A stretch of 64,000 nucleotides of DNA from Pseudomonadota bacterium (GCA_021324885.1 JAJPIF010000030.1:1-64000), one strand, 5' to 3'. Positions 1 through 8,638 are shown, counted from the stretch's first letter. Notes: a model not told the origin generated them from the letters alone. Translations and numbers: made by a program.

Positions 1-106
1 CGAAAAACTAAGCCATTGAAAACCACGGAGGCTTCGCAACTCTCAACTCAATCACGCGGACATCTTTAACTGCTTATGGGGCGGACATCTTTAATTGTCA
101 CTGACA
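1..106. mobile_element. Probable insertion-sequence terminus, truncated by the window edge
   Basis: Two near-identical 17-base direct repeats sit at 56-72 and 81-97 (GCGGACATCTTTAACTG and GCGGACATCTTTAATTG, 25 bases apart), followed at once by TGTCACTGACA at 96-106. Read on the minus strand this is a TGTCAGTGACA tip followed by tandem internal repeats. That architecture is known from IS21-type elements, whose ends carry several short repeats behind a TGT tip. No transposase is visible because the element would lie to the left of the window. Assignment to IS21 rather than IS481 or another family is inference. Confidence 0.4.
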
Positions 107-228
107 GTAGCGCCCCCCAGGACCGTGCGCTCGACGATTGCCGGGAAAGATCGGGTGCGATTCGCGAAAAATTTGCGGCGATGCGTTGCAACGGCCGTCG
201 TGATATATAAAGTGGTCTGGTTTCTACC

Positions 229-359
229 TGCTGCCCGCCGCTGATAGCTGGGTCCTGCGCAAGGGAAAGTCGCGAACCCCGCCAGGTCCGGAAGGAAGCA
301 ACGGTACCGACCCCTTCCCTGTGCCGCAGGGGCGCCTAGCTATCATTCGACGGGCAGCA
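229..359 (+). ncRNA. ffs: Bacterial signal recognition particle RNA (4.5S/small SRP type)
   Basis: The RNA scaffold of the signal recognition particle, which binds Ffh and directs co-translational membrane targeting. The conserved domain IV core is present: GAACCCCGCCAGGTCC at 274-289 followed by GGAAGGAAGCAACGG, the Ffh-binding internal loops capped by a GGAA tetraloop. The ends close in a 9-bp helix (229-237 with 351-359) and a second 8-bp helix (242-249, TGATAGCT, with 338-345, AGCTATCA). A TATATAA-like box lies at 204-210. The RNA sits just upstream of dnaX, an arrangement shared by many bacteria. The exact 5' end is inferred from the pairing only. Confidence 0.95.
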
Positions 360-378
360 TCTAATCAAAGGGCTAGGG

Positions 379-2265
379 ATGGCCGACACGTCCTCGCATC
401 TGGTGTTGGCGCGTAAATGGCGCCCCGAAAAATTCTCCGACCTGGTCGGGCAGGAATACGTCACCCGCACGCTGGCGCAGGCGATTACCAGCGGCCGCAT
501 CGCGCACGCGTTCCTGTTCACGGGAATCCGCGGCGTCGGCAAAACCACTGCCGCGCGGATCTTGGCGCGATGCCTCAACTGCGAGCGCGGCCCGACGGCC
601 GAGCCTTGCGGTGAATGCGCGGCGTGTACCGAGATTCGCCAGGGCCGGGCGCTGGACGTGGTCGAGATCGACGGCGCCACCTATCGCAAAATCGACGACG
701 CGCGCACCATCATCGAAAACCTCAGCTACCGTCCGGCACGCGACCGCTTCAAGATCTACATCATCGACGAGGCCCATCAACTGACCGATCAGGCCTTCAA
801 CGCCCTGCTCAAGACCCTCGAAGAGCCGCCCACACACGTTAAGTTCATCCTCGCCACGACCGAGCCGCAAAAGGTGCCCGAGACCATCCTGTCCCGGCTG
901 CAGCGCTACGACTTCCGCCGCATCCCCTTCGCAATCATCCTGGAACGTCTGCGCGATCTCGCCCGCCGCGAGGGAATCGAGGCCGAGGACGGCGCCCTGG
1001 CGATGCTGGCGCGCGAGGCCGAAGGCAGCATGCGCGACGCCGAGCGGATGCTGGAGACGGCCTTCGCGCTTTCCCCCGGCCGCTTGACGGAAAGCCTGGT
1101 CGCGGATTCGCTGGGCGTCGCCAGCCGCTCGCGCGTCTATGCTTTGGCCGAAGCGATTCTCAACAAGGACCCCGCCGCCGCACTGACCATCGTCCGCGAA
1201 CTGCACAGCCGCGGCGCTAATCTGCAGGGGCTGGGACGCGACCTGCTCGAAGTGCTGCGCAACTTGACCGTCGCCAAGCTGCCCCAACTCGGCGCGATCA
1301 CTCCGCTGACCGACCTGCCCGATCATGAGGCCGCGACGCTGCGCAAGCTGGCGCAGGCACCCTCGATGCGCGATCTGCTCCGGCTGTTCCGCCTGATGGC
1401 GCAGGCGCAGGAGGAAATCCTGCGCTCGCCTTACGCCGATCTGATGCTGGAAATGACGGTGGTGCGGATGGCCACGCTGGCGCCCGTGCTCGACGCCGAC
1501 GAACTGGCGCGCGCGGTAAAGGCGCTGGGCGGCAATACTTCGGCGGCTTCCGGCGGAGGTCCATCGCAGGCCGCGGCGCCCGTCGCCTCGGAGCCGCCCA
1601 ATGCTCCTGCGCGCCGGCTTAAGGTGGAAGGCGAGGTCAAAGCCGATGCACCGCGCCGCAAGGCCGCCTTCGCGGAGCCGCCGCGTGCGGTCCGGTCGCA
1701 GGCCGCGCCCGCGCCGTCGGACTCGGCGTCTGATTCCGGCCAGGCCGCACTGGACTTACCGGACCTGCGGGAGCACATCCGTCAGAAAAAAGCGGCATTG
1801 GCCGGATTCATGGAGCTGGGCGCGACGCTCGCACTTAACGGCGACATCCTGCGCGTGGCGCCTCGCAGCGACATATATATCCGTTATCTCAACGACAACA
1901 AGGCAGCGATCGCGGCGCTCGCCAGCGAACATTACGGGCGGCCAGTCAAGGTCGAGCTGGCCCAGCCAGCTTCCGAGGATTGTCCTGCGGCGTCAACCGC
2001 GGCGGGCACAAACGCCCGCTCGATCGCAGACACGCCGGCGGAGGCTTTACCCGCCGCGCCGAAAAGGTTCGATTTCCAAAGCTCGATGGAGGCGGCGATC
2101 GAATCGGTGCCGGGGGAAACCAACGGCGAACCAATCGACCGCGAAGCAGCCCGCAAGGAGTTGTTCTCGGATCCGCTGGTGCGGAAAATCCTTGATGAAC
2201 TCGAAGGCCGTCTGGTGGACGTGCGCCGCCGGACCGTTAAGCGCAATGAGGGAAGCCGCGAGTAG
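379..2265 (+). CDS. dnaX: DNA polymerase III subunit gamma/tau
   Basis: Clamp-loader ATPase of the replicative polymerase holoenzyme. The 628-residue product has the AAA+ P-loop GIRGVGKT at residues 49-56, the zinc-binding set C68-x8-C77-x2-C80-x2-C83, a Walker B region ending in DEAH, and a SRLQRYDFR sensor segment. Residues 395-465 form an Ala/Pro-rich linker, followed by a tau-type C-terminal region. The ATG is preceded by AAAGGG at 368-372. It is followed by ybaB and recR, the classical dnaX-ybaB-recR order. An A6 run (1786-1791) at codons 470-471, just after the linker, could make a shorter gamma-like product by frameshifting. Confidence 0.97.
   Translation: MADTSSHLVLARKWRPEKFSDLVGQEYVTRTLAQAITSGRIAHAFLFTGIRGVGKTTAARILARCLNCERGPTAEPCGECAACTEIRQGRALDVVEIDGATYRKIDDARTIIENLSYRPARDRFKIYIIDEAHQLTDQAFNALLKTLEEPPTHVKFILATTEPQKVPETILSRLQRYDFRRIPFAIILERLRDLARREGIEAEDGALAMLAREAEGSMRDAERMLETAFALSPGRLTESLVADSLGVASRSRVYALAEAILNKDPAAALTIVRELHSRGANLQGLGRDLLEVLRNLTVAKLPQLGAITPLTDLPDHEAATLRKLAQAPSMRDLLRLFRLMAQAQEEILRSPYADLMLEMTVVRMATLAPVLDADELARAVKALGGNTSAASGGGPSQAAAPVASEPPNAPARRLKVEGEVKADAPRRKAAFAEPPRAVRSQAAPAPSDSASDSGQAALDLPDLREHIRQKKAALAGFMELGATLALNGDILRVAPRSDIYIRYLNDNKAAIAALASEHYGRPVKVELAQPASEDCPAASTAAGTNARSIADTPAEALPAAPKRFDFQSSMEAAIESVPGETNGEPIDREAARKELFSDPLVRKILDELEGRLVDVRRRTVKRNEGSRE
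1769..1838 (+). other. Candidate programmed frameshift site in dnaX
   Basis: A GGGAG Shine-Dalgarno-like element (1769-1773) lies 12 bases before an A6G run (A at 1786-1791), close to the layout of the E. coli dnaX frameshift signal. A -1 shift after the run would reach TAA at 1836-1838 after 15 codons and remove the C-terminal tau region. Unlike E. coli, the zero frame reads CAG-AAA-AAA-GCG, so the heptamer is one base out of register and the P-site tRNA would re-pair imperfectly. Transcript slippage is an alternative. No downstream stem-loop was established. Confidence 0.35.
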
Positions 2266-2305
2266 CCGAGCACTCAAATAGCAGCTCGAAGCAAGGAGCA
2301 GTTTT

Positions 2306-2629
2306 GTGTCTCAACCCAATTTATCTAATCTTCTCCAGCAGGCCCAGGCCTTGCAGGAAAAGCTCAAGCAATTGCAGGAAGAAGCTGCCAGCAAGACCGT
2401 GGAAGCGCAGTCCGGCGGCGGGATGGTGCGGGTGACCGTGGACGGCGCGATGCAGGTGCGGCGGATTCAGATTGACCCGATGCTGCTGGCGGACAACGAC
2501 AAGGCGATGCTCGAAGACCTGATCACCGTGGCCGTCAACGAAGGATTGCGGCAGGCGCAAAATCTGGTCGCCACCGAGATGGGCAAGCTCGCGCCGATGG
2601 GCGGGTTCAAGTTTCCCGGCATGGAATAG
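2306..2629 (+). CDS. ybaB: YbaB/EbfC-family nucleoid-associated protein
   Basis: A small DNA-binding protein of the YbaB/EbfC family that acts as a dimer on the nucleoid. The 107-residue length is typical. The N-terminal half is a Gln/Leu/Lys-rich amphipathic helix, followed by the family core SGGGMVRVTVDG and a conserved D-P-x-L segment (IDPMLLADNDKAMLEDLI). Translation starts at GTG 2306, supported by AAGGAG at about 2296-2301. It lies between dnaX and recR and is almost certainly co-transcribed with them. Confidence 0.93.
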   Translation: MSQPNLSNLLQQAQALQEKLKQLQEEAASKTVEAQSGGGMVRVTVDGAMQVRRIQIDPMLLADNDKAMLEDLITVAVNEGLRQAQNLVATEMGKLAPMGGFKFPGME

Positions 2630-2634
2630 TCGTG

Positions 2635-3258
2635 ATGGCGGAGGGGAGCAAACAGGGCCAGGGTTTGCCGCCGGCCATGACGCGGCTGGTGCGCGAGCTT
2701 TCGCGCCTGCCGGGAATCGGCGAGAAGACGGCGTCGCGGCTCGCTTTCAACCTGCTGGGCCGTCCCCGCGAGGACGTAATCGCGCTGGCCGAAGCGCTGC
2801 TCGAAATGAAAGAGCGAATCGTTCTGTGCGCCTCCTGCCTGGGACTTTCCGACAGCACGCATTGCCATATCTGCTCCGATCCCACCCGCGATTCGTCGGT
2901 CATTTGCGTCGTCGAGGGGCCGGCCGACCTGATGGCGATGGAACGCTCGCGCAGTTTCAACGGCCTTTACCACGTCCTGCACGGCGCCTTGGCCCCGCTG
3001 GACGGAATCGGCCCCGACGACATCCGCATCAAGGATCTGATGGCGCGGCTCAGCGGCGAACCGCCCGTGGCCGAAGTCGTAATCGCCACCAACGCGACCG
3101 TCGAAGGCGAAGCCACGGCCCTGTATCTCGCCCGCCTGATCAAACCGCTTTCAATCAAGGTCACCCGCCTGGCGCGCGGCCTCCCGGTCGGTGGCGATCT
3201 TGAGTACAGCGACGCCGCCACCCTGACCAGCGCCCTGAGCGGCCGCCGCGAGATATGA
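2635..3258 (+). CDS. recR: Recombination mediator protein RecR
   Basis: RecR works with RecF and RecO to load RecA onto SSB-coated gapped DNA. The product has the N-terminal helix-hairpin-helix (LSRLPGIGEKTASRLAF), a Cys4 zinc finger (CASC and CHIC pairs), and a C-terminal Toprim domain beginning VICVVEGPADLMAMER and ending in the RecR-type LARGLPVGGDLEY segment. ATG 2635 is taken as the start; GTG 2632 directly before it is an alternative. The gene begins six bases after ybaB stops, and its own stop overlaps the next start (ATGA at 3255-3258). Confidence 0.96.
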   Translation: MAEGSKQGQGLPPAMTRLVRELSRLPGIGEKTASRLAFNLLGRPREDVIALAEALLEMKERIVLCASCLGLSDSTHCHICSDPTRDSSVICVVEGPADLMAMERSRSFNGLYHVLHGALAPLDGIGPDDIRIKDLMARLSGEPPVAEVVIATNATVEGEATALYLARLIKPLSIKVTRLARGLPVGGDLEYSDAATLTSALSGRREI

Positions 3259-3827
3259 GTGGCACAGTTTGCTCATCGCCGAGATTATTGGCGGCATTCG
3301 TCGGGTTCGGCGCAACACTTTTGCTGGTCACGCCCGCAGCCGCGCAGCAGATGATCAAGCTGACCGGCAATCATCGCGAAATTTCCGGGTCACCGGTTGG
3401 GATGATCGCGCCGGATCGGATGCTCACGATGATGGTGGTGCTCAAGGCGCGCAATCCTCAGGAACTCAATTCACTGATTGCCCAGCAGCAAAACCCGTCC
3501 GCGCCAAATTACCATCGATGGCTGACGCCGCAGGAATTCTCTCAGCGCTTCGGACCCGATCAGAAACAGATCGATGCCGTCCGGGATTGGCTGTCCGCGC
3601 AGGGATTCGAGATCGTATCGTCCTCGCCGCAGAACCTTTCCATCACCTTCAAAGGCTGCGCCGGTCTGGCCGAGAAGGTATTCAGAACCGGCATTGCCGC
3701 CTATCCAGGCGGCGTTTACGCCAACCTCACTGACCCGAGCATCCCGGCGCGCTTTGCCGGCACAATCGCGGCGATAAGCGGCCTCGACAACACCATCCGC
3801 GCCGTCCCCGCAGGAACTGACAATTAG
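3255..3827 (+). CDS. Secreted orphan pro-kumamolisin activation domain protein
   Basis: The 190-residue product starts with a signal peptide (hydrophobic residues about 8-30, AAAQ cleavage-like site). The rest matches the activation prodomain of S53 sedolisin/kumamolisin peptidases: the NYHRWLTPQEFSQRFGPD motif, then a V-x-x-W-L-x-x-x-G-F-E segment and an SFKG/FRT-like core. In this family the prodomain precedes a catalytic Ser-Glu-Asp domain and inhibits it. Here the gene stops after the prodomain and no peptidase follows. The start overlaps the recR stop by four bases, implying coupling to recR. It may be a standalone inhibitor or adhesin-like protein, or the remains of a peptidase; function unknown. 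Confidence 0.8.
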   Translation: MSGTVCSSPRLLAAFVGFGATLLLVTPAAAQQMIKLTGNHREISGSPVGMIAPDRMLTMMVVLKARNPQELNSLIAQQQNPSAPNYHRWLTPQEFSQRFGPDQKQIDAVRDWLSAQGFEIVSSSPQNLSITFKGCAGLAEKVFRTGIAAYPGGVYANLTDPSIPARFAGTIAAISGLDNTIRAVPAGTDN

Positions 3828-4522
3828 GGAAGATCGAACAACAGGACTTCGGCGCCGGTCGCGCCGCTGATACCGATGCCGGGCGCGCCGCTGATGCGAG
3901 CGCCGTCGCCTTCAGCCAGGTTGATGCCGTCCACGCTGATAGTTCCCCGCGCGACGTGGAGATAGGCGCGGCGGCCAAGTTCAAGTTGGGCATTGACCGA
4001 TTGGCCCGGATCCAAACTGCAGATATACAGTCGAGCGTCCTGATGGATCCGCAGCGCGCCATCGTTGGGTTGGTTCGAGACCACCAGGCGCAAGCATCCG
4101 CGCTGGGGATTCTTTTCAAGCGTCCGCTGCTCGTAACCGGGAGCAAGACCGGCCTGCTGAGGCATTATCCAGATTTGCAGGAAATGCGCCTGTTGCGATT
4201 GTGAATGGTTGAATTCGCTGTGAACAATTCCGGTCCCGGCCGTCATCCGCTGCACGTCCCCGGCCGGAATTACCGAGTGATTGCCAATACTGTCGCGATG
4301 CTCCAGCGCTCCTTCCAGCACATACGTGATGATTTCCATGTCGCGATGGCCGTGGGAGGGAAATCCGCCGCCGGGAGCAACGCGATCCTCATTGATCACG
4401 CGCAGCACGGAAAACCCGACCTCAGCGGGATCGTAGTAATCGCCGAAGGAGAAAGTATGCCGGCTATCGAGCCACGGCAGGCGAGTTGAGCCTCTTTCGC
4501 TGGCTTTCCTGACTTTAATCAT
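3824..4522 (-). CDS. Pirin family protein
   Basis: A bicupin of the pirin/YhaK family; some members are quercetin 2,3-dioxygenases and many are uncharacterised. The 232 residues have the family start (MIKVRKASERGSTRLPWLDS, with the HTFSFGDYYDP motif). The metal ligands are visible as H57-G-H59 in PSHGHRDME and H101-x-E103 in IVHSEFNHS. The second cupin half ends in LLFDLP. It overlaps the convergent pro-kumamolisin gene by four bases and begins nine bases after the upstream CoA-transferase stops, so the two minus-strand genes are probably one operon. Confidence 0.9.
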   Translation of the reverse strand: MIKVRKASERGSTRLPWLDSRHTFSFGDYYDPAEVGFSVLRVINEDRVAPGGGFPSHGHRDMEIITYVLEGALEHRDSIGNHSVIPAGDVQRMTAGTGIVHSEFNHSQSQQAHFLQIWIMPQQAGLAPGYEQRTLEKNPQRGCLRLVVSNQPNDGALRIHQDARLYICSLDPGQSVNAQLELGRRAYLHVARGTISVDGINLAEGDGARISGAPGIGISGATGAEVLLFDLP

Positions 4523-4531
4523 GATGAAGCC

Positions 4532-5758
4532 TCAGATGATTTTGGCCTCGCGCAACTGCTCGCGGGTATCGGCGCCGATACCCATTTTATCCAGAATTTC
4601 GTCCGTGTGCTGGCCCAAAGACGGAGCTGCGGTCCGGACCTTAAGCGGCGTGCGCGACATCTTGGCGGGCGGCCCAACGTGTACCAGCGCGATGCCCTCC
4701 TCTTGCGTGGTCTGCAGCATGTCGCGCTCGATCACGTGCGGATCGTTTGCCGATTGGGCATAGGTGCGGACCGGGGCGAAAGCCAGTCCCTGCTCCTCGA
4801 GCAAGTCGGCCGCCTCCTCAACCGTGCGTGCGGCGAACCATTGCGCCAGCATCTGGTTGAGTTCGGCGCGGCGCTGTATTCGCGCCGCATTGGTCGCATA
4901 GTCGGGATGGTCCGCCAGTTCGGGACGCTCAATCACCGGCGCCAACAGCTTCCAGTGGTGATCGACCAGGATCACCAGCATCACGTAGCCGTCACGGCAG
5001 CGAAAAAGATTGGAAGGCGCGTTGAACACGAACTCATTGCCGGTGCGCGGTAATTCAACATCCATCGCAGCCAGCGCCAGGTTGCCGTTGGACTGAAACA
5101 GCATCGCATCGAGCAGGCCGATATCGACATGTTGGCCCTCCCCGGTGCGGTCGCGATGGCGGATTGCGGCAACCGCGGCCAGCGCCCCATGAAGCCCGCC
5201 GAGGTCGTCGGAAAGAAACGTGGGCGCCTTGACCGGCTCTCCTTGCGGCTCGCCGCTGAGCGAAAGGAAACCGCTGTACGCCTGCGCCAGCACATCGTAA
5301 CCCGCGCGATGCGCATAGGTACCGAATTGTCCAAAGCCGCTGATCGAGACATAAATAATGTCCGGGTTGACCTCCTTGATGCTCTCGTAGCCCAGACCAC
5401 GGCGGTCCAGCTTGCCGGGCCGGAAATTCTCCACGATAACGTCAACCTCGGCGGCGATTCTTTTGAAGATGCCGCGGCCCTCGGACCGGCGCAGGTCCAG
5501 CACCATGCTGCGTTTGTTGCGATTCACTGAAGCGTGCATGAACGACAACGGCGGATTAGTGCCGGGCAGAAACGGCGGCAGGAAGCGCGACACATCACCG
5601 TGCGGCGGTTCGACTTTGATCACGTCGGCGCCGAGGTCGGCGAGCAGACATCCGCACATCGGTCCCGCCCACGTGGTGGTGGCTTCCAGCACCGTCACGC
5701 CCTGCAGCGGTCCGCTCAAATCGGCGCGGGCTTGCGCAAAGAAATCGGCTTTATTCAT
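4532..5758 (-). CDS. CaiB/BaiF class III CoA-transferase, single domain
   Basis: Transfers CoA from an acyl-CoA donor to a carboxylic acid acceptor. From ATG 5758 the product is 408 residues with the family landmarks LADLGADVIKVEPPHGD near residues 39-55, the NRNKRSMVLDL segment, VENFRPG and the T-G-E-G-Q-x-V-D-I motif near 205-213. D184 (FLSDDLGG) matches the catalytic Asp169 of formyl-CoA transferase by register. A longer in-frame reading upstream gives an unlikely Phe/Pro-rich N-terminus, so ATG 5758 is preferred. It is followed closely by the pirin gene. Substrate cannot be told from sequence. Confidence 0.92.
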   Translation of the reverse strand: MNKADFFAQARADLSGPLQGVTVLEATTTWAGPMCGCLLADLGADVIKVEPPHGDVSRFLPPFLPGTNPPLSFMHASVNRNKRSMVLDLRRSEGRGIFKRIAAEVDVIVENFRPGKLDRRGLGYESIKEVNPDIIYVSISGFGQFGTYAHRAGYDVLAQAYSGFLSLSGEPQGEPVKAPTFLSDDLGGLHGALAAVAAIRHRDRTGEGQHVDIGLLDAMLFQSNGNLALAAMDVELPRTGNEFVFNAPSNLFRCRDGYVMLVILVDHHWKLLAPVIERPELADHPDYATNAARIQRRAELNQMLAQWFAARTVEEAADLLEEQGLAFAPVRTYAQSANDPHVIERDMLQTTQEEGIALVHVGPPAKMSRTPLKVRTAAPSLGQHTDEILDKMGIGADTREQLREAKII

Positions 5759-6042
5759 GGCGTGGAAATCGTACCAGCAGCCGCCGAGGGGAAGAAACGA
5801 GGGAGGGAAGAGGAGTGAGGGGCAAGGATCGAGAGACACAAGAAAAGAGAAATGAGAGGGCAAGCACATTCAACCCCGACCCTTCCGGCTCTTTTTTTCT
5901 CCTTGGCTATGTTCCGGCTCTCACTCCCGGCTTCTCTCCCTTCATTCCTATTGCCTTGTTCTCCGGAGGTACTGAAAGAGTTAACGTATTTATGGGACCC
6001 CCATCCATGGGATCCCAATCCATCGCAGTCGAACATCCCTCG

Positions 6043-6765
6043 ATGATGAAATTGTCAGTTTTGAACACATACGGCTTGCGAATCAGCGTTATCGCCTGCG
6101 TGACAGCTTTGGCCATGCTTATGATCGCCTTTCCGCTGGTCGCTCAGGATAGCTCCGGCACCGCGACGGTCTCTAAAAACGCGGTCCTGGATAAGATCCA
6201 GGACCATTACGAGCATACCGATTCCTTTAGTGCAAAATTCACCGAAAAATTGACCGCCTTGGGCGGAACTACGCAGACTCGCAGCGGTGAGGTCTGGTAC
6301 CAGCGGCCGGGCATGATGCGATGGGACTTCGAATCGCCGCAAAAGGAGACGGTCGTATCCGACGGCCATAAGCTTTACGACTATCAGCCGGACCTCAACC
6401 AGGTGCTGGAGATGCCGCTTAATCGCGCTTTTAAATTTTCCGCCCCGCTGACTTTTCTGCTCGGGATCGGGAAGCTGCGACGCGATTTCCATGCCACGAT
6501 GCCGCCGGGGGAGGCTTCCGACCATCTGCTTACGGTAGTGCTGGTGCCGAAGTCCGGCGGCGATCGGATCACGATGGAACTCAACCCTTCCAATTATGAC
6601 CTCGAAGGAGCGCAGGTCACCGACGCGCTCGGGAATACCACATCGATTTCCTTCGGTTCCGTACAAAGAAACGTGCCGATAGCTGATTCAAAGTTCCATT
6701 TCGAAGTGCCTCCCGGCGCGGACGTGGTGCAGGCCCCGGGAGCTCCGGCGCAGCGCCAGCTGTAA
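6043..6765 (+). CDS. lolA: Outer-membrane lipoprotein carrier protein LolA
   Basis: Periplasmic chaperone that carries lipoproteins from the LolCDE complex to LolB. The chosen start (ATG 6043, with ATG 6046 next to it) gives a signal peptide with a long hydrophobic core (ISVIACVTALAMLMIAF) before VAQDSSG. The mature part shows the LolA pattern: a DSFSAKFTEK segment, then SGEVWYQRPGMMRWDFESP, the DGHKLYDYQPDLNQVLE strand, and a C-terminal FHFEVPPGADV strand. No strong ribosome-binding site is seen at this start; ATG 5992, with GGAGG some 22 bases upstream, is an alternative. It is divergent from the CoA-transferase at 4532-5758. Confidence 0.88.
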   Translation: MMKLSVLNTYGLRISVIACVTALAMLMIAFPLVAQDSSGTATVSKNAVLDKIQDHYEHTDSFSAKFTEKLTALGGTTQTRSGEVWYQRPGMMRWDFESPQKETVVSDGHKLYDYQPDLNQVLEMPLNRAFKFSAPLTFLLGIGKLRRDFHATMPPGEASDHLLTVVLVPKSGGDRITMELNPSNYDLEGAQVTDALGNTTSISFGSVQRNVPIADSKFHFEVPPGADVVQAPGAPAQRQL

Positions 6766-6825
6766 GGGTAATTGCCTCGCTTGAGGGCGCGGGCTACACA
6801 TAGAAATTCGCTAAATCAGCGTTGA

Positions 6826-8196
6826 ATGATGCCGAAGGTACATCTGCTGAGTCTGGGTTGCCCCAAAAACCTCGTTGATAGCGAGGTCATGCTTGGCGCA
6901 CTGACTCACGCCGGCTACCAGATCACGATGGCGCCGGAGGATGCCGAGGTACTGGTGGTCAACACCTGCGCGTTCATCGAGGCGGCCAAAAAGGAGTCGA
7001 TCGAGGCGATCCTGCAGGCGGCCGAGATCAAGCGCCACCGCGCGGGACGCCGACTGGTAGTTGCCGGATGCCTATCGCAACGTTATGGGGCGCAGTTGCG
7101 GGAACTGCTCCCCGAAGTGGACATTTTCGTCGGCACTGGCAATTTCCTGGATCTGCCTGATTTGCTGCGCGCGACCGAATTGCCCGAATCGCGGCGCTCC
7201 CCTTACAGCGGTGCAGCCCATCTGCTGCCCTCACCCAGCGCGCCCCGCATCGTCACGACCTCGTTTTTCAGCTCGTATCTGAAAGTGTCGGAAGGATGCA
7301 ACCACAAGTGCGCATTTTGCATCATTCCAAAAATTCGCGGACCGCACGAAAGCCGCCCGCTGGCCTCAATCCTCGCGGAAGCCGCGAAACTGGCGGACCG
7401 CGGCGTGCGCGAGTTCAACCTGATCGCCCAGGATCTGACTGCTTACGGCCGCGATCTGAGTCCGCCGTCTTCACTCGCAAAACTGATCCGCTCCCTCGCC
7501 AGGATCGATGGCGTGAAATGGATCCGGCTGCTTTACTGCTATCCCAACTTCGTTAGCGACGAACTGCTCGAAGCGATCGCGGATGTGCCGCAGGTGGTCA
7601 AGTACATCGACATGCCGTTGCAGCACGCCGATGACGGCATTCTGCGCGCGATGCGGCGGGAGCGATCGGGCGCCGCGCTGGAGCGCCTGCTGGACAGGAT
7701 TCGCGCGCGCGTTCCCGGTGTGATTCTGCGAACGTCATTTATCGTCGGTTTCCCGGGCGAGAGCGAAGCCGCATTTGAGCGCCTGAGGCAATTCGTGCGG
7801 CGCCAGCGTTTCGATCGGGTCGGAGTGTTCACCTACTCGCGCGAGGAAAACACCGCCGCCTACGACCTCCCCGACCAGGTACCGCCCCGTATAATGCGGT
7901 CCCGGCGCATGCGGCTGATGGAGACGCAGGCGGAAATATCGCTGGCCGCCAATCAACGGATGGTCGGCCGCGAAGTCGAAGTACTGATCGAAAACGAGAC
8001 GCCGGGCGGTCAGCCGCGCCGGCGCGGGCGATGGGCCGGGCAAGCGCCGGATATCGACGGGATGGTCCTGCTGCGCGGCATCGCCGAACCCGGTGAATTT
8101 GTTCGCGCCCGAATCGAGAAAGCCTTTACCTACGATCTTCACGCGCGGGTAGTGGATCCAAACGAGTACCCAGAAAGGTCGGCATTAGATGCCTAA
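6826..8196 (+). CDS. rimO: Ribosomal protein S12 methylthiotransferase RimO
   Basis: Radical-SAM enzyme that adds a methylthio group to the conserved aspartate of ribosomal protein S12. The N-terminal MTTase domain has LLSLGCPKNLVDSEVMLG and NTCAFIEAAKKES with its three cysteines. The radical-SAM cluster is C158-N-H-K-C162-A-F-C165. The FIVGFPGESE motif and a C-terminal TRAM domain (REVEVLIENE onward) follow. The opening CPKNLVDSE is diagnostic of RimO rather than MiaB. Its end overlaps the next gene by eight bases. Confidence 0.95.
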   Translation: MMPKVHLLSLGCPKNLVDSEVMLGALTHAGYQITMAPEDAEVLVVNTCAFIEAAKKESIEAILQAAEIKRHRAGRRLVVAGCLSQRYGAQLRELLPEVDIFVGTGNFLDLPDLLRATELPESRRSPYSGAAHLLPSPSAPRIVTTSFFSSYLKVSEGCNHKCAFCIIPKIRGPHESRPLASILAEAAKLADRGVREFNLIAQDLTAYGRDLSPPSSLAKLIRSLARIDGVKWIRLLYCYPNFVSDELLEAIADVPQVVKYIDMPLQHADDGILRAMRRERSGAALERLLDRIRARVPGVILRTSFIVGFPGESEAAFERLRQFVRRQRFDRVGVFTYSREENTAAYDLPDQVPPRIMRSRRMRLMETQAEISLAANQRMVGREVEVLIENETPGGQPRRRGRWAGQAPDIDGMVLLRGIAEPGEFVRARIEKAFTYDLHARVVDPNEYPERSALDA

Positions 8197-8638
8197 GAAA
8201 CCTTCCACCAGCCGCAAGAAATTCCTGGCCAGGGTCCGAACGCGCCTGGAAGAGATGAAACAAAAGATCCTGGACGAAATGAACCAGGCGATGCGTTCCG
8301 AACGCGAAGGGCTCAAGGACGAGGGGATGGATACCTACGATCTCGCCTCCGAGGAGCGCGATCGCGAGATCAGCTTCATCCTGTCCGATCGCGAGCGGGC
8401 CAAGATGAGCGCGATCGACGACGCCCTGGAGCGGATCGCCGACGGATCTTACGGAGTGTGCGAATCGTGCGGTCTTGAGATTGGCGAGGAGCGGCTGGAA
8501 GCGCTGCCCTTTACGCGTTTGTGCCGCGATTGCCAGCAGGACCTCGAGCGCGAAGCCCGCACCCAGCGGCGCGCCGAAGACGACCGCGCGGTCTACCGCA
8601 AATTCGGCTCCACCGAGGCCGACGAAGAGAACACCTGA
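8189..8638 (+). CDS. DksA/TraR-type zinc-finger transcription factor
   Basis: The 149-residue product has a coiled-coil N-terminal region (residues 12-85, rich in Glu, Arg and Met) and the DksA/TraR C4 zinc finger C91-x2-C94-x17-C112-x2-C115 within GVCESCGLEIGEERLEALP. Proteins of this class bind the RNA-polymerase secondary channel; the tip motif of true DksA (DxxDxA) is not clear here, so a DksA-like role is only inferred. It is coupled to rimO by an eight-base overlap. Confidence 0.88.
   Translation: MPKKPSTSRKKFLARVRTRLEEMKQKILDEMNQAMRSEREGLKDEGMDTYDLASEERDREISFILSDRERAKMSAIDDALERIADGSYGVCESCGLEIGEERLEALPFTRLCRDCQQDLEREARTQRRAEDDRAVYRKFGSTEADEENT

Noticed and set aside
373-1326. 317-codon minus-strand frame
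   Set aside because: Antisense to dnaX, low complexity and no family similarity.
5815-6042. N-terminal extension of LolA
   Set aside because: The extension is Arg/Pro-rich with no signal peptide; the hydrophobic leader starts at 6043. A start at 5992 remains possible.
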